Assembly: GCA_017380995.1 (NCBI GenBank)
Contig: JAFOCY010000056.1
Span: 1 to 24,505 of the forward strand
Reading direction: 5' to 3'
Length of the DNA: 24,505 bases
DNA from: Oscillibacter sp.
GTDB lineage: Bacteria; Bacillota; Clostridia; Oscillospirales; Oscillospiraceae
The notes beneath the pieces are model-generated. The model was not told the DNA's origin, searched no databases, and saw only the letters and a program-made list of their open reading frames with translations. Position numbers and translations under genes: made by a program. Shown here in pieces: positions 6,551-14,547 of this stretch (positions are counted from its first letter, which is position 1; each line of letters opens with the position of its first letter).

Positions 6551-6585
6551 GCCCCACCGCCATTTTGGGCGGTGGGGCGGTTTTT
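6551..6585. terminator. Bidirectional terminator
   Basis: An 11-bp GC-rich stem (GCCCCACCGCC with GGCGGTGGGGC, 6551-6578) is followed on + by GGTTTTT. It stops the TIGR04255-type gene; its T run overlaps the stop codon of the convergent deacetylase gene, which it may also terminate. Confidence 0.88.
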
Positions 6586-7396
6586 ATGCCTTGGGCAGCT
6601 CCTCCAGTGAGGCGAAGGTATATCCCATCTCCTCCCATTTGGTCAAAAGCTCATCCAGGATCTTGGCATTGGTGGTGGAAGTGGTATGAAGGAGGACGAT
6701 GGCCCCGTCATGAATCCGGGGCAGCAGCTTGGCATAGGCCTCCTCTGCAGTAGGCTGATCGTCTACATACCAATCCACATAGGCAAGACTCCAGAAAACC
6801 GTGGTATAGCCCAGTTCCTTGGCCATTCGCAGGTTCTCCTCGCTGTATTTTCCCTGGGGAGGACGGTAGTACATGGGAAGCTCCTGCCCCACCGTCTCCT
6901 GGTAAAGCTCTGCCAGCAAGTCCAGTTCCTTTTTGAAGGTCTCCTTATCAGAAATGGCAGACATATCCGGATGGTGATAGGTGTGGTTTCCTACGATGTG
7001 TCCTTCCTCGGCCATGCGGCGAACGATATCCGGAGCGGTCTCGATCATATTCCCCACCACGAAGAAGGCGCCCGGAGCATGATGCTTTTTCAACGCATCC
7101 AGAATATCTTCTGTGCAGCCGTTCTCGTAGCCGCAGTCAAAGGTCAGATAAATCACCTTTTCCTCTGTATTTCCCAGGTAATACGCATCATATTTTGCCA
7201 AAGCTTCCCGTGCGGCATTTCCAATGGGAGCCTCGCCCTCGTTCTGGAAGGACAAGCCCCAATCAGTGGCAGCAACAGGCAAAACGATGGAAGACGTGGC
7301 GGGAACAGCCTCATTTTTCAATGGGCTCATCAGAAGGATCAGGATGAGGCAGGGCGCCAGTAAGCCGGTAAAGGCGCGCAGCGAACGACGAAACAT
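6584..7396 (-). CDS. PdaA-like polysaccharide deacetylase (NodB fold)
   Basis: 270 aa. Residues about 8-25 form a signal peptide or membrane anchor, so it acts outside the membrane. The catalytic region follows PdaA of B. subtilis closely: WGLSFQNEGE, VIYLTFDCGYENG (metal-binding Asp87; Cys88 where classical NodB enzymes have the second Asp and B. subtilis PdaA has Asn), GNHTYHH (His138, His142), YYRPPQGKYSE, FWSLAYVDW and IVLLHTTS. PdaA makes muramic delta-lactam in spore cortex by removing the acetyl group of muramic acid. The ATG at 7396 follows GAGGTGA; two upstream ATGs lack good sites. A cell-wall deacetylase outside sporulation is the alternative. Confidence 0.88.
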   Translation of the reverse strand: MFRRSLRAFTGLLAPCLILILLMSPLKNEAVPATSSIVLPVAATDWGLSFQNEGEAPIGNAAREALAKYDAYYLGNTEEKVIYLTFDCGYENGCTEDILDALKKHHAPGAFFVVGNMIETAPDIVRRMAEEGHIVGNHTYHHPDMSAISDKETFKKELDLLAELYQETVGQELPMYYRPPQGKYSEENLRMAKELGYTTVFWSLAYVDWYVDDQPTAEEAYAKLLPRIHDGAIVLLHTTSTTNAKILDELLTKWEEMGYTFASLEELPKA

Positions 7397-7452
7397 AACA
7401 TCACCTCTTGGTTTTTTCGGTAGTTTCTTCATTTCTGCGTCCTTTATGCGCA

Positions 7453-7481
7453 TTGCAATTTTTTCATCATCCTGTTATACT
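7453..7481 (+). promoter_or_regulatory. Sigma-A promoter of the exonuclease gene
   Basis: -35 TTGCAA (7453-7458), 17-bp spacer, -10 TATACT (7476-7481) with TGT before it (extended -10). It lies 30 nt upstream of the ATG at 7511. Confidence 0.82.
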
Positions 7482-7510
7482 GTCGAAAAAACCAGGAGAA
7501 GAACTGCTGT

Positions 7511-8188
7511 ATGACCAAGGAACTTTGGAACCGTTTTGACCGCATCGTGGTTTTCGACACGGAAACGACAGGTATTGATTTTGACACAGACCGCATCATT
7601 GAGCTTGGAGCCGTAGCCCTGGAAAAAGAAGGGGAAACCGGCAGTTTGAACTGTCTCATCCGTCTGCCTCAGGGCCACCGGCTGCCGCCTTTCATCGTTG
7701 ATCTGACAGGTATTACGGATGAAGAGCTTGCCCAAAAGGGCGTCAGCGAAGAAGAAGCCGGAGCTGCCTTCTGCCATCTGCTCGAAGGCGCAAAGCGGCC
7801 CTTGCTGGTGGCCTATAATGCCCAGTTCGACCTGAACTTTCTCTACTGGTTCTTGAAAAAGAGCGGTAATGCCCAAGTTCTGCGGCTTCCCCGCTTCCTG
7901 GACGCTCTTACAGTTTACAAAGACCGCCGGGACTATCCCCATAAGCTCTGCAATGCCATTGAAGCCTACCACCTGGAAGATGAAGCGGTCAACAGCCACC
8001 GGGCCGTGGACGATGCCCGGGCAACTGTCCGACTTCTGGAGGAAATGGCCCGGGAGAAAAACGACCTGCACTGCTACATCGATCTTTTTGGCACCCATCC
8101 CAAGTATGGGATCAATGGCCGGAAAATCTCTTCCATCACTTATAAGCCTCAGCCCTATCAGCGGACCATCCCGCTGTATGAGCGTTAA
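7511..8188 (+). CDS. DnaQ-like DEDDh 3'-5' exonuclease
   Basis: 225 aa, cytosolic. All motifs of a DEDDh exonuclease are present: VVFDTETTG (Asp16, Glu18), AYNAQFDLNF (Asp107) and NSHRAVDDA (His163, Asp168). These residues hold two metal ions and the general base for 3'-5' removal of nucleotides. The sequence resembles the epsilon/PolC-exonuclease group, but it is a stand-alone domain; the last 40 residues add a tail (IDLFGTHPKYGINGRKI) seen in free-standing Firmicute homologues. AGGAGAAG lies 10 nt before the ATG. Single gene between its own promoter and a terminator. Substrate (proofreading, DNA repair or RNA) cannot be told from sequence. Confidence 0.9.
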   Translation: MTKELWNRFDRIVVFDTETTGIDFDTDRIIELGAVALEKEGETGSLNCLIRLPQGHRLPPFIVDLTGITDEELAQKGVSEEEAGAAFCHLLEGAKRPLLVAYNAQFDLNFLYWFLKKSGNAQVLRLPRFLDALTVYKDRRDYPHKLCNAIEAYHLEDEAVNSHRAVDDARATVRLLEEMAREKNDLHCYIDLFGTHPKYGINGRKISSITYKPQPYQRTIPLYER

Positions 8189-8219
8189 AAAGTGCCCCAC
8201 AATGTGGGGCACTTTTTAT
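8186..8219. terminator. Bidirectional terminator between exonuclease and GH2 genes
   Basis: AGTGCCCCAC (8191-8200) pairs with GTGGGGCACT (8204-8213), loop AAT, with A and T runs on either side. The stop codons of both convergent genes lie in those runs. Confidence 0.92.
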
Positions 8220-9919
8220 AGCTTCAGTTTCTTCGCAAGCTTGCGCATAACCTCTTGATTCACCTTCGTTACCTTCCGGTCATAGGTCACAAGCCCGTTG
8301 GTCTCGTCCTCCACGTCAGAGACCTGGGTATAAACCGCAGCGCACAAACCTTCAGGAATTGCAGGAACGATCTCTTTCTCATAAAGCTCCAAAAAAGCCT
8401 TTTCAAAGCTTTCCCGGTCCTCAAAGTGGCGGTAACCATATTCCTTCGCCGGGTTGAATGCGTGCCCCTCTATTTTCAGCGCATAGCCGCCAAACTCCGA
8501 AAGCACCAGAGGCTTCTTCGTTTTTCGGGACCGGAAGGGCTTGAAATATACATGGTCGCTCTCCACATCACTCTCCCCGCCGGTAAACCATCCGGAAGCG
8601 CTGTCCACGAAACGGGTGGGATCCAGCGTCTTTAAGTGGCGGTAGGCCGCCGTGGAATCAAACTGGCCCCAGCCCTCGTTAAAGATGGTCCAGTAGCAAA
8701 CACAGGGGTGGTGGCGGAGCTGTTCCACAGTCTCTTCCAAATGCACCAGAAAGGCACTGCGGGCCTTGGAGTCCCGGTGAAGATATTTGTCTCCCAAGCG
8801 TTTCAACCCCACTGTGGGCAAAGCGGTATCCCGCAGGAAAGAGTAATCTCCGTTATTGACAAAGTCCTGGAAAACGATCATCCCCAGGCGGTCACAGTCA
8901 TAGTAAAACTGCTCCGGCTCCACCTTGATATGCTTGCGCAAGGTATTGAAACCAAGGGCCTTCATCTCCAGAATGTCCTTGGCATAGCATTCCGGGCAGG
9001 CTGGTGTGAAAAGTCCGTCACTCCAATAGCCCTGGTCCAAAAGGCCATGGAAGAAATAAGGCTTCCCATTGAGACAAAGGCGGGAGATCCCCTCTACTTC
9101 CCGGATCTCCAGAGTTCGCAGCGCAAAGTAGGTGGAAACAACGTCCTCTCCCGCCCGGATGATACAGCGGTAGAGATAGGGGTCCTCAGGGGACCAGAGG
9201 CGGGGCGTTTTCAGCTCCACCCTCGCCGTTCCGTTTTTCAGCGGCACCTCCACCATTCCCTCCGGTGTTTGGATGGTGACAAGCCCCTCCAACCTTTGGG
9301 TATGGAACTGCGCAAAATCGGTCCCGGTCTCAATATGCAGACTCTCTATATACTCCCGGGGCACGCTTTCCAGCCACACCGTCTGCCAGATACCGGAAAC
9401 AGGCGTGTACCACATTCCGCCCCGCTTGCGGCATTGTTTTCCATAGGGCAGGATGCGGGAGCTCAAGTGATCCTCCACCCGGACTACCAGGACGTTTACT
9501 GCTTGTAAATAGTCCGTGATATCAAATGTAAAGTGCTGATAGCCTCCGATATGCTCTCCGATCCGCCGGCCGTTCAGATAGACTGCAGCGATCTGGTCCA
9601 CTGCACCGAAATGGAGCAGCACCCGGTCCTTTTGAAACCCCTCCGGCAGGATAAAGCTCCGCCGGTAAAAGAGGTATGTATTCTCTGCAAAGGTCTCGTG
9701 GATACCTGAAAGTAAGCTCTCCGGCGGAAAGGGGACCCGGATCCTGCGCTCATAACGGTCTGGAAGATCAGCGCCGTCACAAACGGTAAACTCCCACTCT
9801 CCGTTGAGATTCAGCCACTCCTCCCGCTGCAGGTGAGGCCGGGGATAGGCTGTCCAGGGTTGGCCCTGAAGCACCTCCCCCTCTTGCGTCCAAAGCTCGG
9901 CAAACTGTGTTTTCTTCAT
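8216..9919 (-). CDS. Glycoside hydrolase family 2 protein (beta-galactosidase/beta-glucuronidase-like)
   Basis: 567 aa, no signal peptide, so cytosolic. Residues about 30-185 are the N-terminal sugar-binding jelly roll (LNLNGEWEF, LHFGAVDQIAAVYLNGRRIGEHIGGY, TPVSGIWQTVWLE). About 190-275 is the Ig-like domain (TPRLWSPEDPYLY). About 280-567 is the TIM barrel with KALGFNTLRKHIK, the acid/base Glu415 in FNEGWGQ and the nucleophile Glu475 in LSEFGGYA. It should hydrolyse a beta-linked sugar imported into the cell; the sugar is not clear. The ATG lies one base after the stop of the NudC-type gene, so translation is coupled. Last gene of a three-gene - strand operon. Confidence 0.92.
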   Translation of the reverse strand: MKKTQFAELWTQEGEVLQGQPWTAYPRPHLQREEWLNLNGEWEFTVCDGADLPDRYERRIRVPFPPESLLSGIHETFAENTYLFYRRSFILPEGFQKDRVLLHFGAVDQIAAVYLNGRRIGEHIGGYQHFTFDITDYLQAVNVLVVRVEDHLSSRILPYGKQCRKRGGMWYTPVSGIWQTVWLESVPREYIESLHIETGTDFAQFHTQRLEGLVTIQTPEGMVEVPLKNGTARVELKTPRLWSPEDPYLYRCIIRAGEDVVSTYFALRTLEIREVEGISRLCLNGKPYFFHGLLDQGYWSDGLFTPACPECYAKDILEMKALGFNTLRKHIKVEPEQFYYDCDRLGMIVFQDFVNNGDYSFLRDTALPTVGLKRLGDKYLHRDSKARSAFLVHLEETVEQLRHHPCVCYWTIFNEGWGQFDSTAAYRHLKTLDPTRFVDSASGWFTGGESDVESDHVYFKPFRSRKTKKPLVLSEFGGYALKIEGHAFNPAKEYGYRHFEDRESFEKAFLELYEKEIVPAIPEGLCAAVYTQVSDVEDETNGLVTYDRKVTKVNQEVMRKLAKKLKL

Positions 9920-9920
9920 A

Positions 9921-10757
9921 TCACTGGGGGTCCTTGCCCTGACGGAACAGTTGGATCATGGTGTGGGTCAGGGACGGCGTATTAACCTCAACGGGAATCT
10001 CCTCCCGGGAAAGCCAGACTCCCTCGTCCAGCTCCGTCTGGTCCAATGTCACAGTTTCATCCTCGCTGTCAAGGTCTGCCCAGAAGCCCACCATGATGTT
10101 CCCCGCAAATCCCCAGGGCTGGCTTGCATGGTAGCGGATATTCTTAATGGGAAGGCCCACTTCCTCCATCACTTCCCGGCGAACCGTATCCTCCAGCGTC
10201 TCACCGATCTCAGCAAATCCCGCCACAAGGGCATAGCGGGAGGCGTTGGCCCGGTTTGCATAGTGAGTCAGCAGAATCTTGCCGTTATGACGCACGGCAG
10301 CCAGGATCGCCGGGTTGATACGGGGATAGACGATATTGTTGCACTTCGGGCAGCGCATCGCCCGTTCCACCTTGTCCCGTTCCATCGGTGTGCCGCAGCA
10401 GCCGCAAAAGCGGTTGGCCCGGTACCAACCGGAAAGATGCAGCGCCGTAGCGCCGGCCAAGGCAAGGTGGGAAGGCTCCATGTTCCGAAACACCATGGTG
10501 GGGCTTTCCACCAAAGCCTCCTTCACCGTATCATTTACCGTCCAAAGGAGGAAAAAGGCCACATCGTCAATCTCAAAGAGATAAACCAGGTCCTCTTCCC
10601 CGACGCCAAGCGCTTTCACCTGGGCAACCGTGGGAAACAAGCCTGTCTCGGTCAGATAGGTCTTTCCTTTGAAAAAGATGGTAACAAGGTCAGTGGGAAT
10701 ACTTTTGCGTTCGTGGAATGCATTGTGGTATACGTGAGGGGCGATCTCCTGGATCAT
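9921..10757 (-). CDS. nudC: NudC-type NAD(H) pyrophosphatase / RNA decapping NUDIX hydrolase
   Basis: 278 aa. NudC enzymes cleave the pyrophosphate of NAD(H) and remove NAD caps from RNA. The N-terminal domain (1-110) is followed by a zinc ribbon with Cys118, Cys121, Cys136 and Cys139 (FCGCCG and CPKC). The complete Nudix box GFAEIGETLED...REVMEEVGL starts at residue 180 and binds Mg2+. The NudC signature SQPWPFPxS appears as SQPWGFAGN (212-220), which is a variation. The ATG at 10757 follows AGGAGGC; in-frame codons upstream overlap the hydrolase gene and are rejected. It lies between the alpha/beta hydrolase gene (35-nt gap) and the GH2 gene (1-nt gap). Confidence 0.93.
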   Translation of the reverse strand: MIQEIAPHVYHNAFHERKSIPTDLVTIFFKGKTYLTETGLFPTVAQVKALGVGEEDLVYLFEIDDVAFFLLWTVNDTVKEALVESPTMVFRNMEPSHLALAGATALHLSGWYRANRFCGCCGTPMERDKVERAMRCPKCNNIVYPRINPAILAAVRHNGKILLTHYANRANASRYALVAGFAEIGETLEDTVRREVMEEVGLPIKNIRYHASQPWGFAGNIMVGFWADLDSEDETVTLDQTELDEGVWLSREEIPVEVNTPSLTHTMIQLFRQGKDPQ

Positions 10758-10792
10758 GATAGTTGCCTCCTGATGTAAATTGATGCGGGCAC

Positions 10793-11524
10793 TTAGCCGG
10801 CCCGAATGATATCCAAAATATAGGCCGCAGTGAGGGTCGTCTGCTCCTCCCATGTCAGCGTATGTTCTCCGTCCCCTTCCTGAGGCCCGTAGCTTCCAAA
10901 GCAGGCATGGCACCCGCCATCCAGTATGGTTTCAACGGCATCCTCCGGAAGATTGGTTCGGTACTCTTCGTATTTTTCGAGGTCCAGCACCCCATCGGCA
11001 GAACCGTATAGGGAAAGGACGGAAAGCCCTGTTTCCTTCAGGTCCTTGGTGGAATAGGACGCAAGGAGCACCAGCCCCTCAAACTCCTCCGGGTGCTTGG
11101 CTGCATAACTTGCCGCCATGGCCCCTCCCAGAGAGTGGCCGCCGATGTACCACTTCTCTACCTCGTAATTCCGAAAAACATCCGCTGCGGCGTCCATATC
11201 CAGCACCGCCAGATTCAGCGGCATATGTGGCACAACACAAAGGATCCCCTCCTCGGCCAGAGCCCGCATCAAAGGGGCGTACGCAGTATACTCCACTTTG
11301 CCGCCGGGATAAAAAATGAAGCCCGCTTCTGCCTTTTCCGGCGCGAAGGTCAGGCAGCAGGAATCCATCGTTACCGTTACGTTCCCGTCCGACACCAAGG
11401 CCGCTGCAGCTTCTCCGGTGGCATGGTAATAGTCTCCGGCATAGCAGGCGATTCCTGCCAAAGCAGCCACCATCACCGCCAGGACGATCCCTATTGCCAG
11501 ACGGCTTCTTTTCATCGTCTTCAT
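10793..11524 (-). CDS. Membrane-anchored alpha/beta hydrolase
   Basis: 243 aa. Residues about 9-28 form one hydrophobic segment after a basic start (MKTMKRSR), so the protein is anchored or exported. The hydrolase core starts with GFIFYPGGKVEYTAYAPLMRAL. The nucleophile elbow is GGHSLGG with Ser131; Asp177 (LYGSADGVL) and His206 (GGCHACFG) complete a plausible triad. This matches the alpha/beta-hydrolase_5-like family, esterases with unassigned substrate. Two ATGs exist (11524, 11515); AAAGGAAA is correctly spaced for 11524. First gene of the operon with nudC and the GH2 gene. The three products do not form a known pathway. Confidence 0.88.
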   Translation of the reverse strand: MKTMKRSRLAIGIVLAVMVAALAGIACYAGDYYHATGEAAAALVSDGNVTVTMDSCCLTFAPEKAEAGFIFYPGGKVEYTAYAPLMRALAEEGILCVVPHMPLNLAVLDMDAAADVFRNYEVEKWYIGGHSLGGAMAASYAAKHPEEFEGLVLLASYSTKDLKETGLSVLSLYGSADGVLDLEKYEEYRTNLPEDAVETILDGGCHACFGSYGPQEGDGEHTLTWEEQTTLTAAYILDIIRAG

Positions 11525-11557
11525 CGTTTTCCTTTCATTCTTTTCGATATTACGGAT

Positions 11558-11585
11558 ATTGTACCATAGCTCACTCCATTTGCAA
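11558..11585 (-). promoter_or_regulatory. Promoter of the hydrolase-nudC-GH2 operon
   Basis: -35 TTGCAA (11585-11580), 16-bp spacer (or TTTGCA with 17), -10 TACAAT (11563-11558) with TGG before it, an extended -10. Confidence 0.7.
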
Positions 11586-11611
11586 AGGAAGAAATCTCGC
11601 CCCAAACGCTG

Positions 11612-11640
11612 TTGATTCTTACCAAAACCCATGCTACAAT
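11612..11640 (+). promoter_or_regulatory. Sigma-A promoter of the phosphohexomutase gene
   Basis: -35 TTGATT (11612-11617), 17-bp spacer, -10 TACAAT (11635-11640). It diverges from the operon promoter 27 bp away. Confidence 0.8.
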
Positions 11641-11687
11641 AGAATAAAATTACGTCTGAATCAACAACTTTTCAAGGAGGAGCGATG

Positions 11688-13193
11688 ATGGATTACAGCA
11701 AACTGCAAAACGGCAGCGATATTCGCGGCGTTGCTTTGGAGGGCATTGAAGGCCAACATGTCAATCTGACCGAAGAGGTCTGTGGAAACATCGGGCGAGG
11801 CTTTGCCCTGTGGCTTATACAAAAGACAGGCAAGAAAGAAGGCCTCCGGGTGGCCGTGGGCCGAGATTCCCGTCTCTCCGGTGAAACTCTTTGCACCTGG
11901 CTCTGCAGCGCCCTGGTCCACCAGGGCATCTGCGTGACAGATTTTGGCATGGCCAGCACTCCTGCCATGTTCATGTCCACGGTGACGGAAGGCCACGCCT
12001 ATGACGGCTCCATCATGATCACCGCCAGCCACCTCCCCTTCAACCGCAACGGTTTCAAATTCTTTACCAAGGATGGCGGCCTGGAGTCCGGGGACATCAA
12101 GGCCATTCTGGCCTATGCCGCCGGCAATGAGACCACCGGTCTGCCTGCAGGCTCCCTTACCCAGGGTGCCTTTATGGATACCTATGCCGCCATTTTGCGC
12201 CAGAAGATCTGTGACGCCACCGGAGAGGAAAAGCCTCTGGAAGGCTTTCACATCGTAGTAGATGCCGGTAATGGCGCAGGCGGCTTCTACGTGGATAAAG
12301 TTCTTCAGCCTCTGGGCGCTGTCACCGACGGCAGCCGTTACTTAGATCCCGACGGCCGTTTTCCCAACCATATCCCCAATCCTGAAGACAAGGAAGCGAT
12401 GGAAAGCATTACCGAAGCCGTACGGGAGGCCGGAGCGGATCTTGGCATCATCTTCGATACTGATGTAGACCGTGCCGGCGCTGTCCTCTCAGATGGAAGC
12501 GAATTGAACCGCAACCGCATCATCGCCATGCTCTCTGCCATCCTCCTGCGGGAGCATCCCGGCACCACTATTGTCACCGACTCCATCACCTCCACCGGCC
12601 TTGCCAAATTCATCGCAGAAAAGGGCGGCGTCCATCACCGCTTCAAGCGGGGCTACCGCAATGTGATCAATGAATCCATCCGTCTGAATGCTGCCGGTCA
12701 GGACAGCCAGTTGGCCATCGAAACCTCCGGTCACGGCGCCTTGAAGGAAAACTACTTCCTGGATGACGGCGCGTATCTGGTCACCAAGCTCCTCATTGAG
12801 CTGGCCCGGGGCAAAAAAGAAGGCTATCGCCTGGCATCTCTCATCGACACACTGGAAGAGCCTGCCGAAAGCGTAGAATTCCGCATGAACATCCTGGTGG
12901 AGGACTTCAAAACCTATGGTCAGGAAGTCATTTCTGCCCTAAAGGAGTATGTGGCAGCCCAGGAAGGCTGGTCTCTCGCTCCCAGTAATTACGAGGGCGT
13001 CCGGGTGGATTTGGACAAGGACCACGGCAACGGCTGGTTCCTGCTGCGCCTATCTCTCCACGATCCCCTGCTGCCGCTGAACATTGAAAGCAACGATATT
13101 GGCGGCGCAAAGCGCATCGCCACGGAGCTTGCTGCCTTTATTGGACAATATGATAAACTGGAAGCCTCCAAGCTTCTTGCCTTTATTCACTGA
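11688..13193 (+). CDS. Phosphohexomutase (phosphomannomutase/phosphoglucomutase family)
   Basis: 501 aa, cytosolic. The alpha-D-phosphohexomutase superfamily moves phosphate between C1 and C6 of a hexose phosphate. Visible sites are the phospho-serine loop ITASHLPFNRNGFKFF (Ser114), the metal-binding loop FDTDVDRAG (Asp257, Asp259, Asp261) and the sugar-specificity loop ETSGHGALKE. The last is unlike the GEESGH or GEQSGH of well-studied enzymes, and Leu replaces Asn in TASHNP, so the substrate is open. The C-terminal phosphate-binding loop is near NYEGVRVDL. Two ATGs are possible (11685 and 11688); AAGGAGG at 11674-11680 is 7 nt from the second, which is preferred. Confidence 0.9.
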   Translation: MDYSKLQNGSDIRGVALEGIEGQHVNLTEEVCGNIGRGFALWLIQKTGKKEGLRVAVGRDSRLSGETLCTWLCSALVHQGICVTDFGMASTPAMFMSTVTEGHAYDGSIMITASHLPFNRNGFKFFTKDGGLESGDIKAILAYAAGNETTGLPAGSLTQGAFMDTYAAILRQKICDATGEEKPLEGFHIVVDAGNGAGGFYVDKVLQPLGAVTDGSRYLDPDGRFPNHIPNPEDKEAMESITEAVREAGADLGIIFDTDVDRAGAVLSDGSELNRNRIIAMLSAILLREHPGTTIVTDSITSTGLAKFIAEKGGVHHRFKRGYRNVINESIRLNAAGQDSQLAIETSGHGALKENYFLDDGAYLVTKLLIELARGKKEGYRLASLIDTLEEPAESVEFRMNILVEDFKTYGQEVISALKEYVAAQEGWSLAPSNYEGVRVDLDKDHGNGWFLLRLSLHDPLLPLNIESNDIGGAKRIATELAAFIGQYDKLEASKLLAFIH

Positions 13194-13197
13194 CCCA

Positions 13198-13237
13198 GAA
13201 CATCCCCCGGCTGTACGCCGGGGGATGTTCCTCCCTT
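13198..13237 (+). terminator. Hairpin after the phosphohexomutase gene
   Basis: A perfect 14-bp stem (13198-13211 with 13217-13230) with a 5-nt loop, 4 nt after the stop. The tail CTCCCTTTG is only partly T-rich, so termination may be incomplete. Confidence 0.7.
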
Positions 13238-13265
13238 TGACACAGCCCCCTTCAGGCAGTATAAT
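13237..13265 (+). promoter_or_regulatory. Perfect consensus sigma-A promoter
   Basis: -35 TTGACA (13237-13242), 17-bp spacer, -10 TATAAT (13260-13265): a full match to the consensus, driving the RNA methyltransferase gene. Confidence 0.92.
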
Positions 13266-13298
13266 ACCTCTATCAAGAACTTTCCCGGAGGTCCCCTT

Positions 13299-14126
13299 AT
13301 GCCCAACATCATCGAAATTACTGACTTTTCCGCTCCGGAGCTGGACGTATTTGCCCGTCTCACCGAAGGCCAGCTACGAAACCGGCAGGCGGAGGAAAAG
13401 GGGCTCTTTATCGCCGAAAGCCCCAAGGTCATCCAGCGCGCTTTGCATGCTGGTTATGAGCCGGTTTCTTTGCTGACAGAGCGCAAACACATCGAAGGGC
13501 AAGGCCGGGAGATCATTTCTCTTTGTGAAGGAATTCCAGTTTACACCGCAGACAGTGACTTACTTTCTTCTCTTACCGGCTATCCTTTGACCCGGGGCGT
13601 GCTGTGCGCCATGCGGCGGCGCAGCCTCCCAAGTGTGGAGGAGCTGTGCCGCAATGCACGGCGTATCGCGGTTCTGGAAGGCATCGTGGACGGTACCAAC
13701 GTGGGGGCCATCTTCCGCTCGGCTGCCGCGCTGAATATGGACGCTGTTCTGGTGACTCCCACCTGCTGCGACCCCCTGTACCGCCGCTGCGTCCGTGTCA
13801 GCATGGGCACCGTATTTCAGGTCCCCTGGACTGTCATTGGTTCCTCTCACAAGGATTGGCCTCAGCCCGGCCTTTCCCAGCTTCGTTCTTTGGGCTTCAA
13901 AACTGCCGCCATGGCTTTGCGGGACGATTCTTTCAGCATTGATGACGAGGCTCTGCGCCGCGAAGAGAAGCTGGCCATCATCCTGGGGACTGAGGGCGAC
14001 GGGCTTTCCTCCCATACCATTGCTGAGTGTGATTACACCGTCCGTATCCCTATGAGCCACGAGGTGGATTCCCTCAACGTGGCTGCTGCCAGCGCCGTAG
14101 CCTTTTGGGAGCTGCGGGTCCGCTGA
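13299..14126 (+). CDS. SpoU/TrmH-type RNA 2'-O-methyltransferase
   Basis: 275 aa, cytosolic. The C-terminal SPOUT domain has all three SpoU motifs: IVDGTNVGAIFRSAAALNMD (motif 1, with the Asn and Arg used in catalysis), AIILGTEGDGL (motif 2) and IPMSHEVDSLNVAAASAV (motif 3, cofactor knot). The N-terminal part (about 15-95: RNRQAEEKGLFIAESPKVIQRAL) is a SpoU substrate-binding-like domain. The family methylates ribose 2'-OH in rRNA or tRNA using S-adenosylmethionine; the position modified cannot be told. GGAGG lies 6 nt before the ATG. The strong promoter suggests steady high transcription. Single-gene unit. Confidence 0.92.
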   Translation: MPNIIEITDFSAPELDVFARLTEGQLRNRQAEEKGLFIAESPKVIQRALHAGYEPVSLLTERKHIEGQGREIISLCEGIPVYTADSDLLSSLTGYPLTRGVLCAMRRRSLPSVEELCRNARRIAVLEGIVDGTNVGAIFRSAAALNMDAVLVTPTCCDPLYRRCVRVSMGTVFQVPWTVIGSSHKDWPQPGLSQLRSLGFKTAAMALRDDSFSIDDEALRREEKLAIILGTEGDGLSSHTIAECDYTVRIPMSHEVDSLNVAAASAVAFWELRVR

Positions 14127-14178
14127 GCAAAAAAAGAAAACGCCCCTCCGGGCGTTCAACCACAATGATACAACATAG

Positions 14179-14226
14179 AAATGACCCTTGACGTTTTCTT
14201 TCCAAGCGTCAAGGGTCATTTCTTAT
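14179..14226 (+). terminator. Terminator after the RNA methyltransferase gene
   Basis: A perfect 15-bp stem (14179-14193 with 14207-14221) encloses a 13-nt loop and is followed by CTTATAATTCTT. A smaller 7-bp hairpin without a T run lies just before it (14139-14156). The A run on the other side lets it work on - as well. Confidence 0.8.
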
Positions 14227-14547
14227 AATTCTTGGGTTCGATCATTGGGTAACCTCTCTTTCTTCGGATTGGACGAAGTCTTTGGATCGGAAACCTGCTC
14301 GCACATCGTTTTTATCATTTCTTTCTTCACTCATGAAGCGCTTTATGAAACGGCGATTTCTTTTCTGTTTTCTTCGTCTATTCGCTCACATTTTGATGGA
14401 GCTTTCGGGTTTAGCTGTACATTGGTCTCACCCTTTCTGATTATAATTTAACATACGGGCCCTTCTTTTTCAAGCCGCATATTGTATAAAATAAACAATT
14501 ACATTTTGTGCGCAATACAGATTTGTGGCTATTTTCCCCCTCTCCCA
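14227..14547. other. Gene-free, AT-richer gap with traces of a decayed - strand reading frame
   Basis: About 320 bases without a gene that can be supported, lower in GC than its neighbours and purine-rich on the - strand. On the - strand one frame reads as hydrophilic, protein-like sequence in two pieces split by two stops: a piece ending ERIDEENRKEIAVS, then KKEMIKTMCEQVSDPKTSSN and a few more codons. The other two frames are also open for about 30 codons each. No Shine-Dalgarno site fits any of them. A perfect -10 TATAAT on the - strand (14445-14440) has no clear -35. It may be a pseudogene remnant or a non-coding RNA; neither is proven. Confidence 0.35.

Noticed and set aside
14231..14250. 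GGGTTCGATC resembling a tRNA T-loop
   Set aside because: No acceptor stem, D arm or anticodon arm could be built around it on either strand.
14188..14451. An 87-codon frame on + in the gap
   Set aside because: It starts inside the methyltransferase terminator stem and has no ribosome binding site; its openness follows from the pyrimidine-rich + strand.
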